In this document: piece after piece, positions 9,154-17,696 of the stretch
Layout of the letters: every line of letters begins with the position of its first letter
Numbering within the stretch: the first letter of the stretch is position 1
Source of the DNA: an uncultured Bacteroidales bacterium
GTDB taxonomy: Bacteria; Bacteroidota; Bacteroidia; Bacteroidales; UBA932
DNA: 64,000 nucleotides
Direction of reading: 5' to 3'
NCBI GenBank assembly: GCA_934691625.1
Contig: CAKUTA010000001.1
Location: forward strand, 186,001 to 250,000
Notes under the pieces: model-generated
The model's database searches: none
Told to the model about the DNA's origin: nothing
The model's input: the letters and a program-made list of their open reading frames with translations, nothing else
Translations under genes and position numbers: made by a program

Positions 9154-10782
9154 ATGAAACACAATATATTATTGACAATAGGCAGTATAAGTGCCGCTCT
9201 CATAATGTCGGGCTGCTCTGACTTCCTCGATGTGACGAAGTATGGCGCCTCTACGACATGGGAAACCAAGGATGACGTGGACAGGGCTGTCGCAGCTCTC
9301 TGGTCCAATGTCTCCAACGATGCAGAGGGTGTTACCGGACGTGGTATCATGTGGTTCGAGTGCTGCAGCGATAACATTACAGTAGGCCGTCCTCAGGCAG
9401 AAGGAAACCAGATCCGTGATTTCAAGATGTCTCCGTCCAACGGACGTGACGCCAAGGATAACTGGGGCGCAATGTACCAGATCAATGCCAAGGCGAACAA
9501 TATCATCAAGGTAGTCCCGACCATGAAGAACCTGGACCAGAGCTATATTAACCAGTGCGTCGGTACTGCATATTTCTGGAGAGGACTTGCAATGCTCTGG
9601 ATTGCCCCATACTATGGTGACAACGGCCCTAACGGCGGTATCCCTATCATTCTCGATACTACCGAGCCTGCTGATATGGACTCTCCTAGGCCTGCATCTG
9701 TAATAATGAACTATGACCAGATTATCAGCGACATGAGCAGGGCAGCCGAGCTGGTTCCTTATTTCTCGGAGCTCCCTGAAGAGCAGTATGGTATGCCTCA
9801 TAAGGCTGCATGCTGGGCATTCGCAGCACGTGCCGCCCTCTATGCTTCGCAGTGGGATAAGAGCTACTACAGCAAGGTGAGCGAATACTGCGACAAGGTG
9901 ATGTCCCTTACAGGTGCTGACAAGCGCGACCTCTATACTTCAGGCTCGAATCCTTTTGAGTCTCTTTGGACGAAAGAGAACAATTTCTCTTGCGAGTATC
10001 TTTTCTCTCTGCTAGGCAATGCTATAGATGGCCCTAAATTCCATGGCATGTCTTTCCAGAACGGAGGATGGGGCCTTTACAATACATGGGGCTACTTTCA
10101 GCCTACTTATGGACTCTGGGCAGCTTATGACCCTGCTGACCAGCGCCGTGATGCTACAATCCTGGCCCCTGGCGACAAGATGCAGTTTATGGGAAGGGAG
10201 ATTACTTTTGGCAATCCTTCATATAGTATCAGTTCTGATACCGGTCTCACATTTAAGAAGTTCATGTCTCCTTGGAAAGAGTCGGACTGCAAGGGCAAGG
10301 ATGTCAATACCAACGGTAACAACTCTTCCAATACCCTCGGCATGTGCCTGATGCGTTTCGCCGATGTACTTCTTATGAAGGCGGAGGCAATGATCGCGCT
10401 GAACGGCGAGGGTGATGCTACGGCCAAGGATTGTCTCGGCAGGATCCGTTCGAGAGCTGGGCTCTCTGCAACAAATGATGCCTCCTGGAAGGAACTTAAG
10501 CTCCAGAGACGTCTCGAGCTTGCATTCGAGTTCATGCCTAGCCGTCATATTGACCTTATCCGCTGGGGCGACGCGCAGGAGACTTATGCGAAACCAACGC
10601 AGAAGATGACATACCATATCGAGTATAATTGGAGTGACTACTATAACTCTCCTGTAGTTCAGGACGGTCCGGAGAACTATGACGAAGGCCGTACTTTCGA
10701 CCCTGTCGTCAACCAGGTATTCCCGATTCCGTCCAAGGCATTCGACGGTACGGTGAACCTTAAGCAGAACATCGGTTACTGA
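9154..10782 (+). CDS. SusD/RagB-like glycan-binding lipoprotein
   Basis: 542 residues from ATG 9154. This start places the lipobox IMSGC with Cys21 directly after a short signal peptide; an in-frame ATG at 9133 would add seven polar residues. SusD lipoproteins cap the SusC barrel on the cell surface and bind the glycan. The sequence has the expected TPR-like helical core (KDNWGAMYQINAKANNIIKVV), the AYFWRGLAML segment and the C-terminal block RRLELAFEFMPSRHIDLIRWG. It ends in the usual FPIPSKA...NQNIGY-like tail. It pairs with the SusC immediately upstream. An intercistronic hairpin follows the stop. Confidence 0.95.
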   Translation: MKHNILLTIGSISAALIMSGCSDFLDVTKYGASTTWETKDDVDRAVAALWSNVSNDAEGVTGRGIMWFECCSDNITVGRPQAEGNQIRDFKMSPSNGRDAKDNWGAMYQINAKANNIIKVVPTMKNLDQSYINQCVGTAYFWRGLAMLWIAPYYGDNGPNGGIPIILDTTEPADMDSPRPASVIMNYDQIISDMSRAAELVPYFSELPEEQYGMPHKAACWAFAARAALYASQWDKSYYSKVSEYCDKVMSLTGADKRDLYTSGSNPFESLWTKENNFSCEYLFSLLGNAIDGPKFHGMSFQNGGWGLYNTWGYFQPTYGLWAAYDPADQRRDATILAPGDKMQFMGREITFGNPSYSISSDTGLTFKKFMSPWKESDCKGKDVNTNGNNSSNTLGMCLMRFADVLLMKAEAMIALNGEGDATAKDCLGRIRSRAGLSATNDASWKELKLQRRLELAFEFMPSRHIDLIRWGDAQETYAKPTQKMTYHIEYNWSDYYNSPVVQDGPENYDEGRTFDPVVNQVFPIPSKAFDGTVNLKQNIGY

Positions 10783-10805
10783 TAGAAACTGTTTGATTAT
10801 TAGCA

Positions 10806-10840
10806 ATGGGGATGATTGAACTGGATTTGGTCATCCCCAT
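10806..10840 (+). other. Intercistronic stem-loop after SusD
   Basis: A perfect 10-bp stem (ATGGGGATGA at 10806-10815 with TCATCCCCAT at 10831-10840) closes a 15-nt loop. No U-tract follows, so it is unlikely to be a full terminator. It more likely protects the 3' end of the SusC/SusD message or reduces expression of the downstream lipoprotein. Confidence 0.6.
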
Positions 10841-10864
10841 ATTGATAAGAAAAATTATAAGATA

Positions 10865-11668
10865 ATGAAGAAAATCAGATTGATACTGTCATCTGTACTT
10901 GTGGCTTCAGCCGCATTAGTGACATTCTCATGCTCCGGTTCCGGCAACGATCCTGATAATCCGGACAAGCCTGCGACTACGACTTCGGCAGGCATCCTGC
11001 CTTTCATCACCCGTCTCTCTGATGGGACGTTGATGACCTCTGATGCTGATTTTACAGCTGTCGATAACTATATTGGCGGTCTGAAGAATGTCGGCTTCAT
11101 CTTCCTCGACAGGGCAGACGGCGCGGGAGTGTCTTATGTCCATAAGCTTACGTACAAGCGTAATATATGGTCCTATTTCGCAGCCGGAAAGCAGGCTGGA
11201 GAGACATTCCAGGGAGGCTATGGCATTTTCTACAAGCCTACAAGGGCCATCTCGTCCCATGCATCGGGTTCAGGTGCATATATGTCAGGCGTGGCTTCTT
11301 CGCTGACAGGCGTCATCACCAGGCCTGACGGCTCGCAGAAAGTGGTGGATGTGGATATGAAATTCTATGCTGCACGTTTCGATACCCAGGCTCAGGTCTC
11401 TGCATTCGGCAGCAGTACGTTCAATGCCGTGAAGAACGAGAACAAGAACTTCGTGGCTATAGGAACCGTGAAGAACGACCTTTTCGCATCACTGCAGGAG
11501 GCTGTCAAGGCTGCTGATTCCGCATACAATGTGCTGGAAGTGGAGAAAGGTTCAGCATATACGATCTATATGATAGCCGGGACACGCTATTGGGGGCTGA
11601 ACGGCGTGGAGAAGAAGAGTGTCGGAAACGGCATTGATTCTTATGAGATTAACCTTATGTGGAAATAA
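10865..11668 (+). CDS. Unknown surface/periplasmic lipoprotein in SusCD operon
   Basis: 267 residues with signal peptide and lipobox (TFSC, Cys23), followed by a low-complexity Gly/Asp/Pro/Thr spacer. Such a spacer is typical of surface-exposed Bacteroidetes lipoproteins. I do not recognise a family. The mature part is rich in Ser, Gly and aromatic residues, with no Cys after the lipobox and no obvious catalytic motif. Its position after SusD and before an EEP enzyme suggests an accessory glycan-binding or presentation role (SGBP-like), but that rests on context only. The start codon ATG 10865 follows an AT-rich leader, and an intercistronic hairpin lies between it and SusD. Confidence 0.75.
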   Translation: MKKIRLILSSVLVASAALVTFSCSGSGNDPDNPDKPATTTSAGILPFITRLSDGTLMTSDADFTAVDNYIGGLKNVGFIFLDRADGAGVSYVHKLTYKRNIWSYFAAGKQAGETFQGGYGIFYKPTRAISSHASGSGAYMSGVASSLTGVITRPDGSQKVVDVDMKFYAARFDTQAQVSAFGSSTFNAVKNENKNFVAIGTVKNDLFASLQEAVKAADSAYNVLEVEKGSAYTIYMIAGTRYWGLNGVEKKSVGNGIDSYEINLMWK

Positions 11669-11672
11669 TATC

Positions 11673-12494
11673 ATGAACAGAGTATTACGTACTATAGCAT
11701 CAGTTGTTCTCGCCGCATCCGCCATGTCGGTTTCGGCGCAGGAGAAGACCATCACATTCGCTGACTGGAATATCCGTTCTTTCGAGAAATCTGACGGCTC
11801 AGGGCAGAGCATCGTTCCGGTGGACGAGTATGTGACTTTGATCAAGACTTTCGATGCGGACATCATCACATTCAATGAGTTCGAGACTGTGACCAGCCGT
11901 GAGGGCGCGGAAAAGATGGCAGAGGTCGCGAAAGAGCTGGGAATGTATGCCTATTTCATCGAGTCCTACCCGAAGGGAGAAGGCTACTATGGCAATGTCA
12001 TTCTCTCGAAGTGGCCTATCGTCAATGCCGCATCGAAGCAGATGACTTATAAGAACCATAAGGGTACAGGATATTACGACCAGAACACCGAGCCGGAGCT
12101 TTCGGAATATGGTGCTGACCAGAGAAGTGTCGGCTATGCCGATATCCTCGTGCCTGTATCAGCTACAGAGAGCAAGATTCTCCGTGTCGTATGCTCCCAT
12201 TTCGACCATCAGGGCAATGAATCTGTACGGACTCGCCAGGCTACAGAGTCAGTGCAGTTCGCAGGACTTGCTTCGCCGGCATATCCTACAGTCATGATGG
12301 GAGACCTTAATACTTCATCGTCCAGCACATTGAGTCCTCTTTTCGAGGTCGGAGACCAGGTTGGCTATCATTGGGTTGACCATATATTCACCTTCCCTAA
12401 GGGCAAGTTCGCCAAGCTTGACTGGCAGACCCCATACCAGGGAGCGCTGTCGGATCATAGCCCTGTTACAGCGAAGCTTAAAGTGACATTATAA
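11673..12494 (+). CDS. Secreted EEP-fold phosphodiesterase/phosphatase
   Basis: 273 residues from ATG 11673, 4 nt after the previous stop. This start yields a clean signal peptide (cleavage after SVSA, residue 22). The endonuclease/exonuclease/phosphatase (EEP) catalytic set is complete: Asn33 in DWNIRSF, Glu in FNEFE, His/Asp in CSHFDHQ, the GDLNTS motif and the terminal SDHSPV. EEP enzymes cleave phosphodiesters in DNA, sphingomyelin, inositol phosphates or GPI-type lipids. A secreted copy inside a glycan operon is more likely to act on a phosphodiester-linked glycan or lipid than on DNA, but this is inference. A UUCG-loop terminator follows. Confidence 0.86.
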   Translation: MNRVLRTIASVVLAASAMSVSAQEKTITFADWNIRSFEKSDGSGQSIVPVDEYVTLIKTFDADIITFNEFETVTSREGAEKMAEVAKELGMYAYFIESYPKGEGYYGNVILSKWPIVNAASKQMTYKNHKGTGYYDQNTEPELSEYGADQRSVGYADILVPVSATESKILRVVCSHFDHQGNESVRTRQATESVQFAGLASPAYPTVMMGDLNTSSSSTLSPLFEVGDQVGYHWVDHIFTFPKGKFAKLDWQTPYQGALSDHSPVTAKLKVTL

Positions 12495-12518
12495 TTTGAA
12501 AAAAAATACAGAATTTTG

Positions 12519-12549
12519 TACGTGCGACCTTCGGGCCGCACGTATTTAT
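12519..12549 (+). terminator. UUCG-tetraloop hairpin terminator
   Basis: TACGTGCG (12519-12526) pairs with CGCACGTA (12537-12544). Inside it CC-TTCG-GG forms a stable tetraloop with one A.C mismatch. The stem is followed by TTTATT and preceded by an A-rich run. It ends only about 10 nt before the sigma-factor start codon. It could therefore terminate the upstream operon or attenuate read-through into the sigma gene. Confidence 0.75.
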
Positions 12550-12554
12550 TATAT

Positions 12555-13109
12555 ATGAAGGTTGAGACGGACATCAGGCTGCTTGGTGGAAACGACAGCG
12601 CGGTATTTGAACGCATCTTCGTGTTCTACTACAGGAAAGTGTACAGCTACGCTTTCCGCGCCGTGCGTATCAGCTGGGTGGCGGATGAAATCACCTCCTC
12701 CATATTCTACAAGCTCTGGCTCCATCATGAGGAAATATTTGCCGGACGCAGGATCTGCCGCATTGAGGACCTTAACAGCTACATCTTCGCGATGGCGAGG
12801 AACGAGACGGCGGACTATTTCCGTGAAAGCCAGCGCATTGAACAGGTGCAGGAAAGGTACGCGGAGCAGCTCTCCATGGAAATGAACATCCAGGAGAGGA
12901 TTGACAGCAGGAAATGCCTGGACATAATCCGCGCGGTAATCGAGTCGATGCCGCACATGCGCCGCAGAGTTTTCAGCATGAGCCGCTACCTGGAATTCAG
13001 CAATTCCGAGATATCCGACATGCTCGGCATCTCGAAAAGGACAGTGGAGAAGCACATAAGCAATGCCCTGGAGCAGCTCAGGAATGAGCTGGCGACATAT
13101 ACGATGTAG
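12555..13109 (+). CDS. ECF-type RNA polymerase sigma factor (FecI/SusC-linked)
   Basis: 184 residues from ATG 12555; the in-frame TTG at 12516 falls before the terminator hairpin. Region 2 (about 18-90) includes the AVFERIFVFYYRKVYSYAF and YIFAMARNETADYF segments. Region 4 (about 125-180) has the helix-turn-helix SNSEISDMLGISKRTVEKHI. This is the Bacteroidetes FecI-like family that works with a FecR anti-sigma factor and an STN-containing SusC. The following genes are exactly that set, so the sigma factor probably activates the downstream SusC/SusD operon when its glycan is bound. The stop is 40 nt before the FecR start. Confidence 0.93.
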   Translation: MKVETDIRLLGGNDSAVFERIFVFYYRKVYSYAFRAVRISWVADEITSSIFYKLWLHHEEIFAGRRICRIEDLNSYIFAMARNETADYFRESQRIEQVQERYAEQLSMEMNIQERIDSRKCLDIIRAVIESMPHMRRRVFSMSRYLEFSNSEISDMLGISKRTVEKHISNALEQLRNELATYTM

Positions 13110-13149
13110 CGGCTGCCCCCATAGGATCATAGACAGGATAAGGATGACA

Positions 13150-14064
13150 ATGAATAAGGACGATTACAGAAAGAAGATGACGGAGCTCTCCGCAGAAGAT
13201 ATGGAGGCTTATGAAAAGGAGATGTGGAACTATCCTTCGATGCCTATACCGGATAACGATGTGAAAGAGGCCCTGGATTCCTTCCGTATGAGGATCGGGA
13301 GGATGCACAGGCGCGTCGTCTTCAAGCTAGCGTCGGCTGCTGCAGCGGTGGCTGCAGTATTTCTGGGAATCGGACTGTACACCGGAGCGAAAGCCGGGGC
13401 AGAGACCGCCGAGTCCGTAAGATGGTGCGAAATCTTCGTCAGGAACGGCAGGCAGGAGACATTGACATTGCCTGACGGAACTTCCGTCATTGCCGGAGGC
13501 GGCTCCAGACTTCTGTATCCTGAGAATTTCATCGGGAAAGAGCGCAATGTCTATTTCTCCGGGGAAGGCGTGTTCAGTGTCGCGAAGGATGCGGGGCATC
13601 CGTTCATTGTCAATGTCAACGGAACGATAGTGAAAGTGACCGGCACCAGGTTCAATGTCAAGGCTTACCCTGAAGACGGGCAGCAGACAGTGACATTGAT
13701 GGAAGGCAATGTGGATGTCTCCTTCGGAGGAAAGGCAGACACTCCGCTGCATCTTACGCCAGGCAGGGCTGCATTCTATGACAGCGAGACCGGGGAGATC
13801 AGCCTCTATGACATAGCCGAGTCCAGATACCCGGCATGGTACAAGGGTGAATTTGATGCCTATCACTCATCGTTCAGGCAGATAGCCAGGGACCTGGAGC
13901 GTATTTTCGGTGTGAAGATAATATTCAGGAACGAGGAACTTGAGGACACGATGTTCTACATCAGCATTGTGCATGCCGAGTCGGCAGACATGATATTGGA
14001 GGCATTGAGCAATATCACTCCGTTCAGGATCAGGCATGAAGGGAAGATAATATATCTGGACTAG
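13150..14064 (+). CDS. FecR-family anti-sigma factor
   Basis: 304 residues from ATG 13150; ATG 13144 two codons upstream is equally possible. A short cytoplasmic N-domain (about 1-55) would hold the sigma factor. One transmembrane helix follows (about 58-78, VVFKLASAAAAVAAVFLGIG). The periplasmic FecR domain has RQETLTLPDGTSV, VYFSGEGVFSVAKD and VTGTRFNVKAYPED. A DUF4974/STN-like C-terminal domain ends in PFRIRHEGKIIYLD. It transmits substrate occupancy from SusC at 14153 to the sigma factor at 12555. It is followed by an 88-nt gap before SusC that may hold the sigma-dependent promoter. Confidence 0.92.
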   Translation: MNKDDYRKKMTELSAEDMEAYEKEMWNYPSMPIPDNDVKEALDSFRMRIGRMHRRVVFKLASAAAAVAAVFLGIGLYTGAKAGAETAESVRWCEIFVRNGRQETLTLPDGTSVIAGGGSRLLYPENFIGKERNVYFSGEGVFSVAKDAGHPFIVNVNGTIVKVTGTRFNVKAYPEDGQQTVTLMEGNVDVSFGGKADTPLHLTPGRAAFYDSETGEISLYDIAESRYPAWYKGEFDAYHSSFRQIARDLERIFGVKIIFRNEELEDTMFYISIVHAESADMILEALSNITPFRIRHEGKIIYLD

Positions 14065-14152
14065 AGCTACTTGTAAGGAAACCACAACCGCAGACCTGAG
14101 GGGCTGCAATAATTTCAAACATATTCTAATATTAACCAATAAAAATCAAAGG

Positions 14153-17100
14153 ATGAATTCAAGCTATCCATTATGGCGGATGGTGAAGAGCATGGCGGCC
14201 GTGGTCTTCTCATTCCTGCTTTTTGCCGGAGTCATGTCCGCGCAGAATGCAAATGTGACGCTTAGCGCCAGGAACACGTCCATAGAGAACGCTCTTGGCT
14301 CGCTGAAAAGTCAGTACGGTTATTCATTCGTCATGAAGACAGACGGACTGGACTTGTCCAGAAAAGTCAATGTCAGTGTGACCGATGTCTCAGTAGGACA
14401 GGCTGTTGCCCGGCTCTTTGAACCCGCAGATGTCATGGTAGAGGTCAGAAATCGCGTCGTCTATATCTCTGCCGTGGTGAAAAACGTGAAGCCGCAGTCC
14501 ATGCACACTGTCTCAGGTACAGTCATGGACTCTGACGGCAATCCTGTTATCGGGGCGGCCCTTCTTACCGGAAAGAACGCCGGTACCACGACCGACGAGA
14601 ACGGAAGATTCACGCTCGGCATTCCGGATGAAGACACCGATGTGGAAGTCTCATGCCTGGGATATGACACCAGGAAAGTCAGGATCCGCGCCGGCGAGAA
14701 CAATGTCAGGATCCTTCTTCAGGACAACACCACGCTGCTTGACGAGACTGTCGTTGTCGGCTACGGCTCGCAGAAGAAAGTGAACCTCACTGGAGCCATA
14801 TCCACAGTGGCTGCCAATGACTTGAAGGACAGGGCTTCGCTGGATGTCGCGCACATGCTCCAGGGGGCTGTCGCGGGCCTTAACGTGACTTCCGGAAGCG
14901 GACGTCCTGGACAGGCGGCTTCGTTCAATATCCGGGGAATGGGCTCCATCAACAGCAGCTCGGTCCTGGTGCTTGTGGATGGTGTCGAAGGCGACCTGCA
15001 GCAGGTGGCGCCTAACGATGTGGAGAACATATCCGTCATCAAGGATGCCTCGGCGGCCGCCATCTACGGAGCACGCGCCGCATACGGAGTCATTCTCGTG
15101 ACCACCAAGAGCGGTGGAGAAACCGATGGGAAGGCTGTTGTAAGATATAGCGGACGTGCGGGCTGGACATCCCCTACGACCTCTACGGACTATGAGGACA
15201 GGGGATATTTCTCAGTTCTCATAAACAATATGTTCTGGCAGTCTTACGCCGGCACCCCGTATGCAACATACACTGACGAGGATATGGAGCAGCTATGGAT
15301 CCGCCGTAACGACAAAGTCGAGAATCCGGAGCGCCCGTGGGTGGTGATAGACCAGCGCAGCGGACGAGACACATATAACTATTATGCGAACACGGACTGG
15401 TGGCACTATCTGTATAAGGACAACAAGCCGACTACCAGCCATAACATCTCCTTCAGCGGCGGCACGAAGAAAGTGAAATATTTCCTTTCCGCAGGATACA
15501 ACCGTGAGCAGGGAATGTTCCGTCAGGACCCTGACATATATAAGAAATATACTGTCAGAAGCAAGATCAGCTTCGATGTGAACAAATGGATAAGGCTGTC
15601 CAACAATACAAGCTTCTTCAATTCAAGCTACAAGTACTCAGGCGTGAGCGGAGCGAACAACTCATTCTCATTCAGTACCGTACATGCACTTGCAAGCTAT
15701 CCGGTGTGCAACCCTGACGGCTCCGCCATCTATACGACACAGTACAACGGATATACCGTCATGGATGGCTATACGACCATCCTGAATAACGGCGGTTTCC
15801 GCAACAGGGACAATGTGAATAACATCAGCACTACGGCTGAACTTACTCTCACGCCTCTCAAGCGGCTGGAAATCAAGGCGAACTATACCTACATGTTCCA
15901 GTACGGGCACAACATGAACAGAAGCGTGAACACGACCTATTCCATGAATCCTGGTGTCATCGAGACCCTTTCAAACGACAAGTTCGAGAACAAGCTCTAT
16001 GAGGCCAATACCATGACAGGCTATCAGGCTGCCAATGTGTTCGCCACATACTCCGATACTTTCGGTGACGCCCATAATGTGAAGGCTACATTCGGTATCA
16101 ACTGGGAGACGAAGAAGATCAAGACCAACAGCAGCACTGGCTATAACCTCATGAGCGACACCCTGGATGACCTTAATCTGGTCGGGGAAGGTGAAGGCGG
16201 TGCCGGGAAAAAGACCAATGTGGGCGGCGGCCAGAATGAATACGCCATCGCAGGATATTTCGGCCGTATCAACTATGACTATGCCGGAAGATACCTCTTC
16301 GAACTCAGCGGCCGTTATGACGGCACATCACGTTTTGCCCATGGCTACAGGTGGGGATTCTTCCCTTCAGGTTCCGTCGGCTGGAGAATCTCGGAGGAAG
16401 ACTTCTTCGAGCCTATAAGGGACTGGTTCAACAACCTTAAGCTTAGATATTCCTACGGACAGCTCGGCAACCAGAATGTCAGCAGCTACTATGCATATCT
16501 GAGGACTATCTCCGTGGGGCAGCAGTCATACCTTTTTGGCGGGGACAAGCCTACGTCCGCAACCATCTCGGCACCTGTCTCTGATGACCTTACCTGGGAG
16601 ACCTCTATCCAGAATAACATCGGTCTGGATATGTCATTGCGCGGAAGCCGTCTTCAGTTTACAGGCGATGCATATATACGTGACACGAAGAACATGCTTA
16701 CAGCCGGAATTGCGCTTCCTGCATCATACGGTGCATCTTCCCCGAGGATCAATGCGGCTGACCTCCGCACCAAAGGATATGAAATCTCAGTCCAGTGGAA
16801 GGATATGTTCAATGCCGCCGGCCATCCGTTCCATTACAATGTCGGACTTCAGTTCAGTGACTACATCACGACCATCACCAGGTTCGACAACCCTGACAAG
16901 AGCCTTTCAATGTCCTATTACGCGGGCATGCGCTACGGCGAGATCTGGGGATACCGTGTGGGCGGACTTTTCGCATCGGATGAGGAGGCTTCATCCTATG
17001 GTGTGGACCAGACTACTGTCAATGGCATCATCAACGCCTCTGCAGGCTCGGAGAAGGGGCTGCATGCTGGAGACATGAAGTTCATCGACCTTGATGGCGA

Positions 17101-17683
17101 CAATAAGATTACTACAGGAAAGAACACCGTCGATGACCCTGGTGACCGCGAAATCATCGGAAACAGCCAGCCAAGATATAACTATGGTATAAACCTCGGC
17201 TTCAGCTGGCTCGGCTTCGACTTCTCCGTGTTCTTGCAGGGTATTGGACGCATGGACTGGTATCCGTCTGCCGATGCACGCTCGTTCTGGGGGCCTTACG
17301 CCCGTCCTTATATGACATATATCCCTAAGGACTTCATGAATGATGTATGGTCTGAGGATAATCCTGACGCATATTTCCCTCGTCCGAGAGGCTATGTGGC
17401 GATCAATTCAGGACGCGAGCTGAGCTCTGTCAATGACCGTTACCTTCAGAATATCGGCTACTGCCGCCTGAAGAACCTCACATTCGGCTATACTCTGCCG
17501 CAGACATTGACCAGGAAGATCAGCGTGGACGGTATCCGCGTATATTTCACAGGAGAGAACCTTGCGTACCTTTCAGGTCTGCACTCGAAATATATCGATC
17601 CGGAACAGGCGCAGACGAACGGAACTTTGCGTATCTACCCATGGCAGAAGACATTCATGTTCGGTATCGACATAACCTTCTAA
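14153..17683 (+). CDS. SusC-like TonB-dependent transporter with STN domain
   Basis: 1176 residues. Signal peptide about 1-31 (ends VMSAQ). A secretin/TonB short N-terminal (STN) domain at about 35-108 links the transporter to the FecR protein encoded just upstream. A carboxypeptidase-regulatory-like domain (about 118-192) and the TonB-box region ETVVVGYGSQKK follow, then the plug (NIRGMGSI, AAAIYGARAAYG) and a 22-strand-type barrel ending MFGIDITF. It forms an outer-membrane import complex with the SusD encoded after it (13-nt gap). The start ATG 14153 follows an AT-rich leader. The plug and C-terminal barrel resemble the SusC at 50317 closely, which supports common origin. Confidence 0.96.
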   Translation: MNSSYPLWRMVKSMAAVVFSFLLFAGVMSAQNANVTLSARNTSIENALGSLKSQYGYSFVMKTDGLDLSRKVNVSVTDVSVGQAVARLFEPADVMVEVRNRVVYISAVVKNVKPQSMHTVSGTVMDSDGNPVIGAALLTGKNAGTTTDENGRFTLGIPDEDTDVEVSCLGYDTRKVRIRAGENNVRILLQDNTTLLDETVVVGYGSQKKVNLTGAISTVAANDLKDRASLDVAHMLQGAVAGLNVTSGSGRPGQAASFNIRGMGSINSSSVLVLVDGVEGDLQQVAPNDVENISVIKDASAAAIYGARAAYGVILVTTKSGGETDGKAVVRYSGRAGWTSPTTSTDYEDRGYFSVLINNMFWQSYAGTPYATYTDEDMEQLWIRRNDKVENPERPWVVIDQRSGRDTYNYYANTDWWHYLYKDNKPTTSHNISFSGGTKKVKYFLSAGYNREQGMFRQDPDIYKKYTVRSKISFDVNKWIRLSNNTSFFNSSYKYSGVSGANNSFSFSTVHALASYPVCNPDGSAIYTTQYNGYTVMDGYTTILNNGGFRNRDNVNNISTTAELTLTPLKRLEIKANYTYMFQYGHNMNRSVNTTYSMNPGVIETLSNDKFENKLYEANTMTGYQAANVFATYSDTFGDAHNVKATFGINWETKKIKTNSSTGYNLMSDTLDDLNLVGEGEGGAGKKTNVGGGQNEYAIAGYFGRINYDYAGRYLFELSGRYDGTSRFAHGYRWGFFPSGSVGWRISEEDFFEPIRDWFNNLKLRYSYGQLGNQNVSSYYAYLRTISVGQQSYLFGGDKPTSATISAPVSDDLTWETSIQNNIGLDMSLRGSRLQFTGDAYIRDTKNMLTAGIALPASYGASSPRINAADLRTKGYEISVQWKDMFNAAGHPFHYNVGLQFSDYITTITRFDNPDKSLSMSYYAGMRYGEIWGYRVGGLFASDEEASSYGVDQTTVNGIINASAGSEKGLHAGDMKFIDLDGDNKITTGKNTVDDPGDREIIGNSQPRYNYGINLGFSWLGFDFSVFLQGIGRMDWYPSADARSFWGPYARPYMTYIPKDFMNDVWSEDNPDAYFPRPRGYVAINSGRELSSVNDRYLQNIGYCRLKNLTFGYTLPQTLTRKISVDGIRVYFTGENLAYLSGLHSKYIDPEQAQTNGTLRIYPWQKTFMFGIDITF

Positions 17684-17696
17684 AATATTGAGGACA

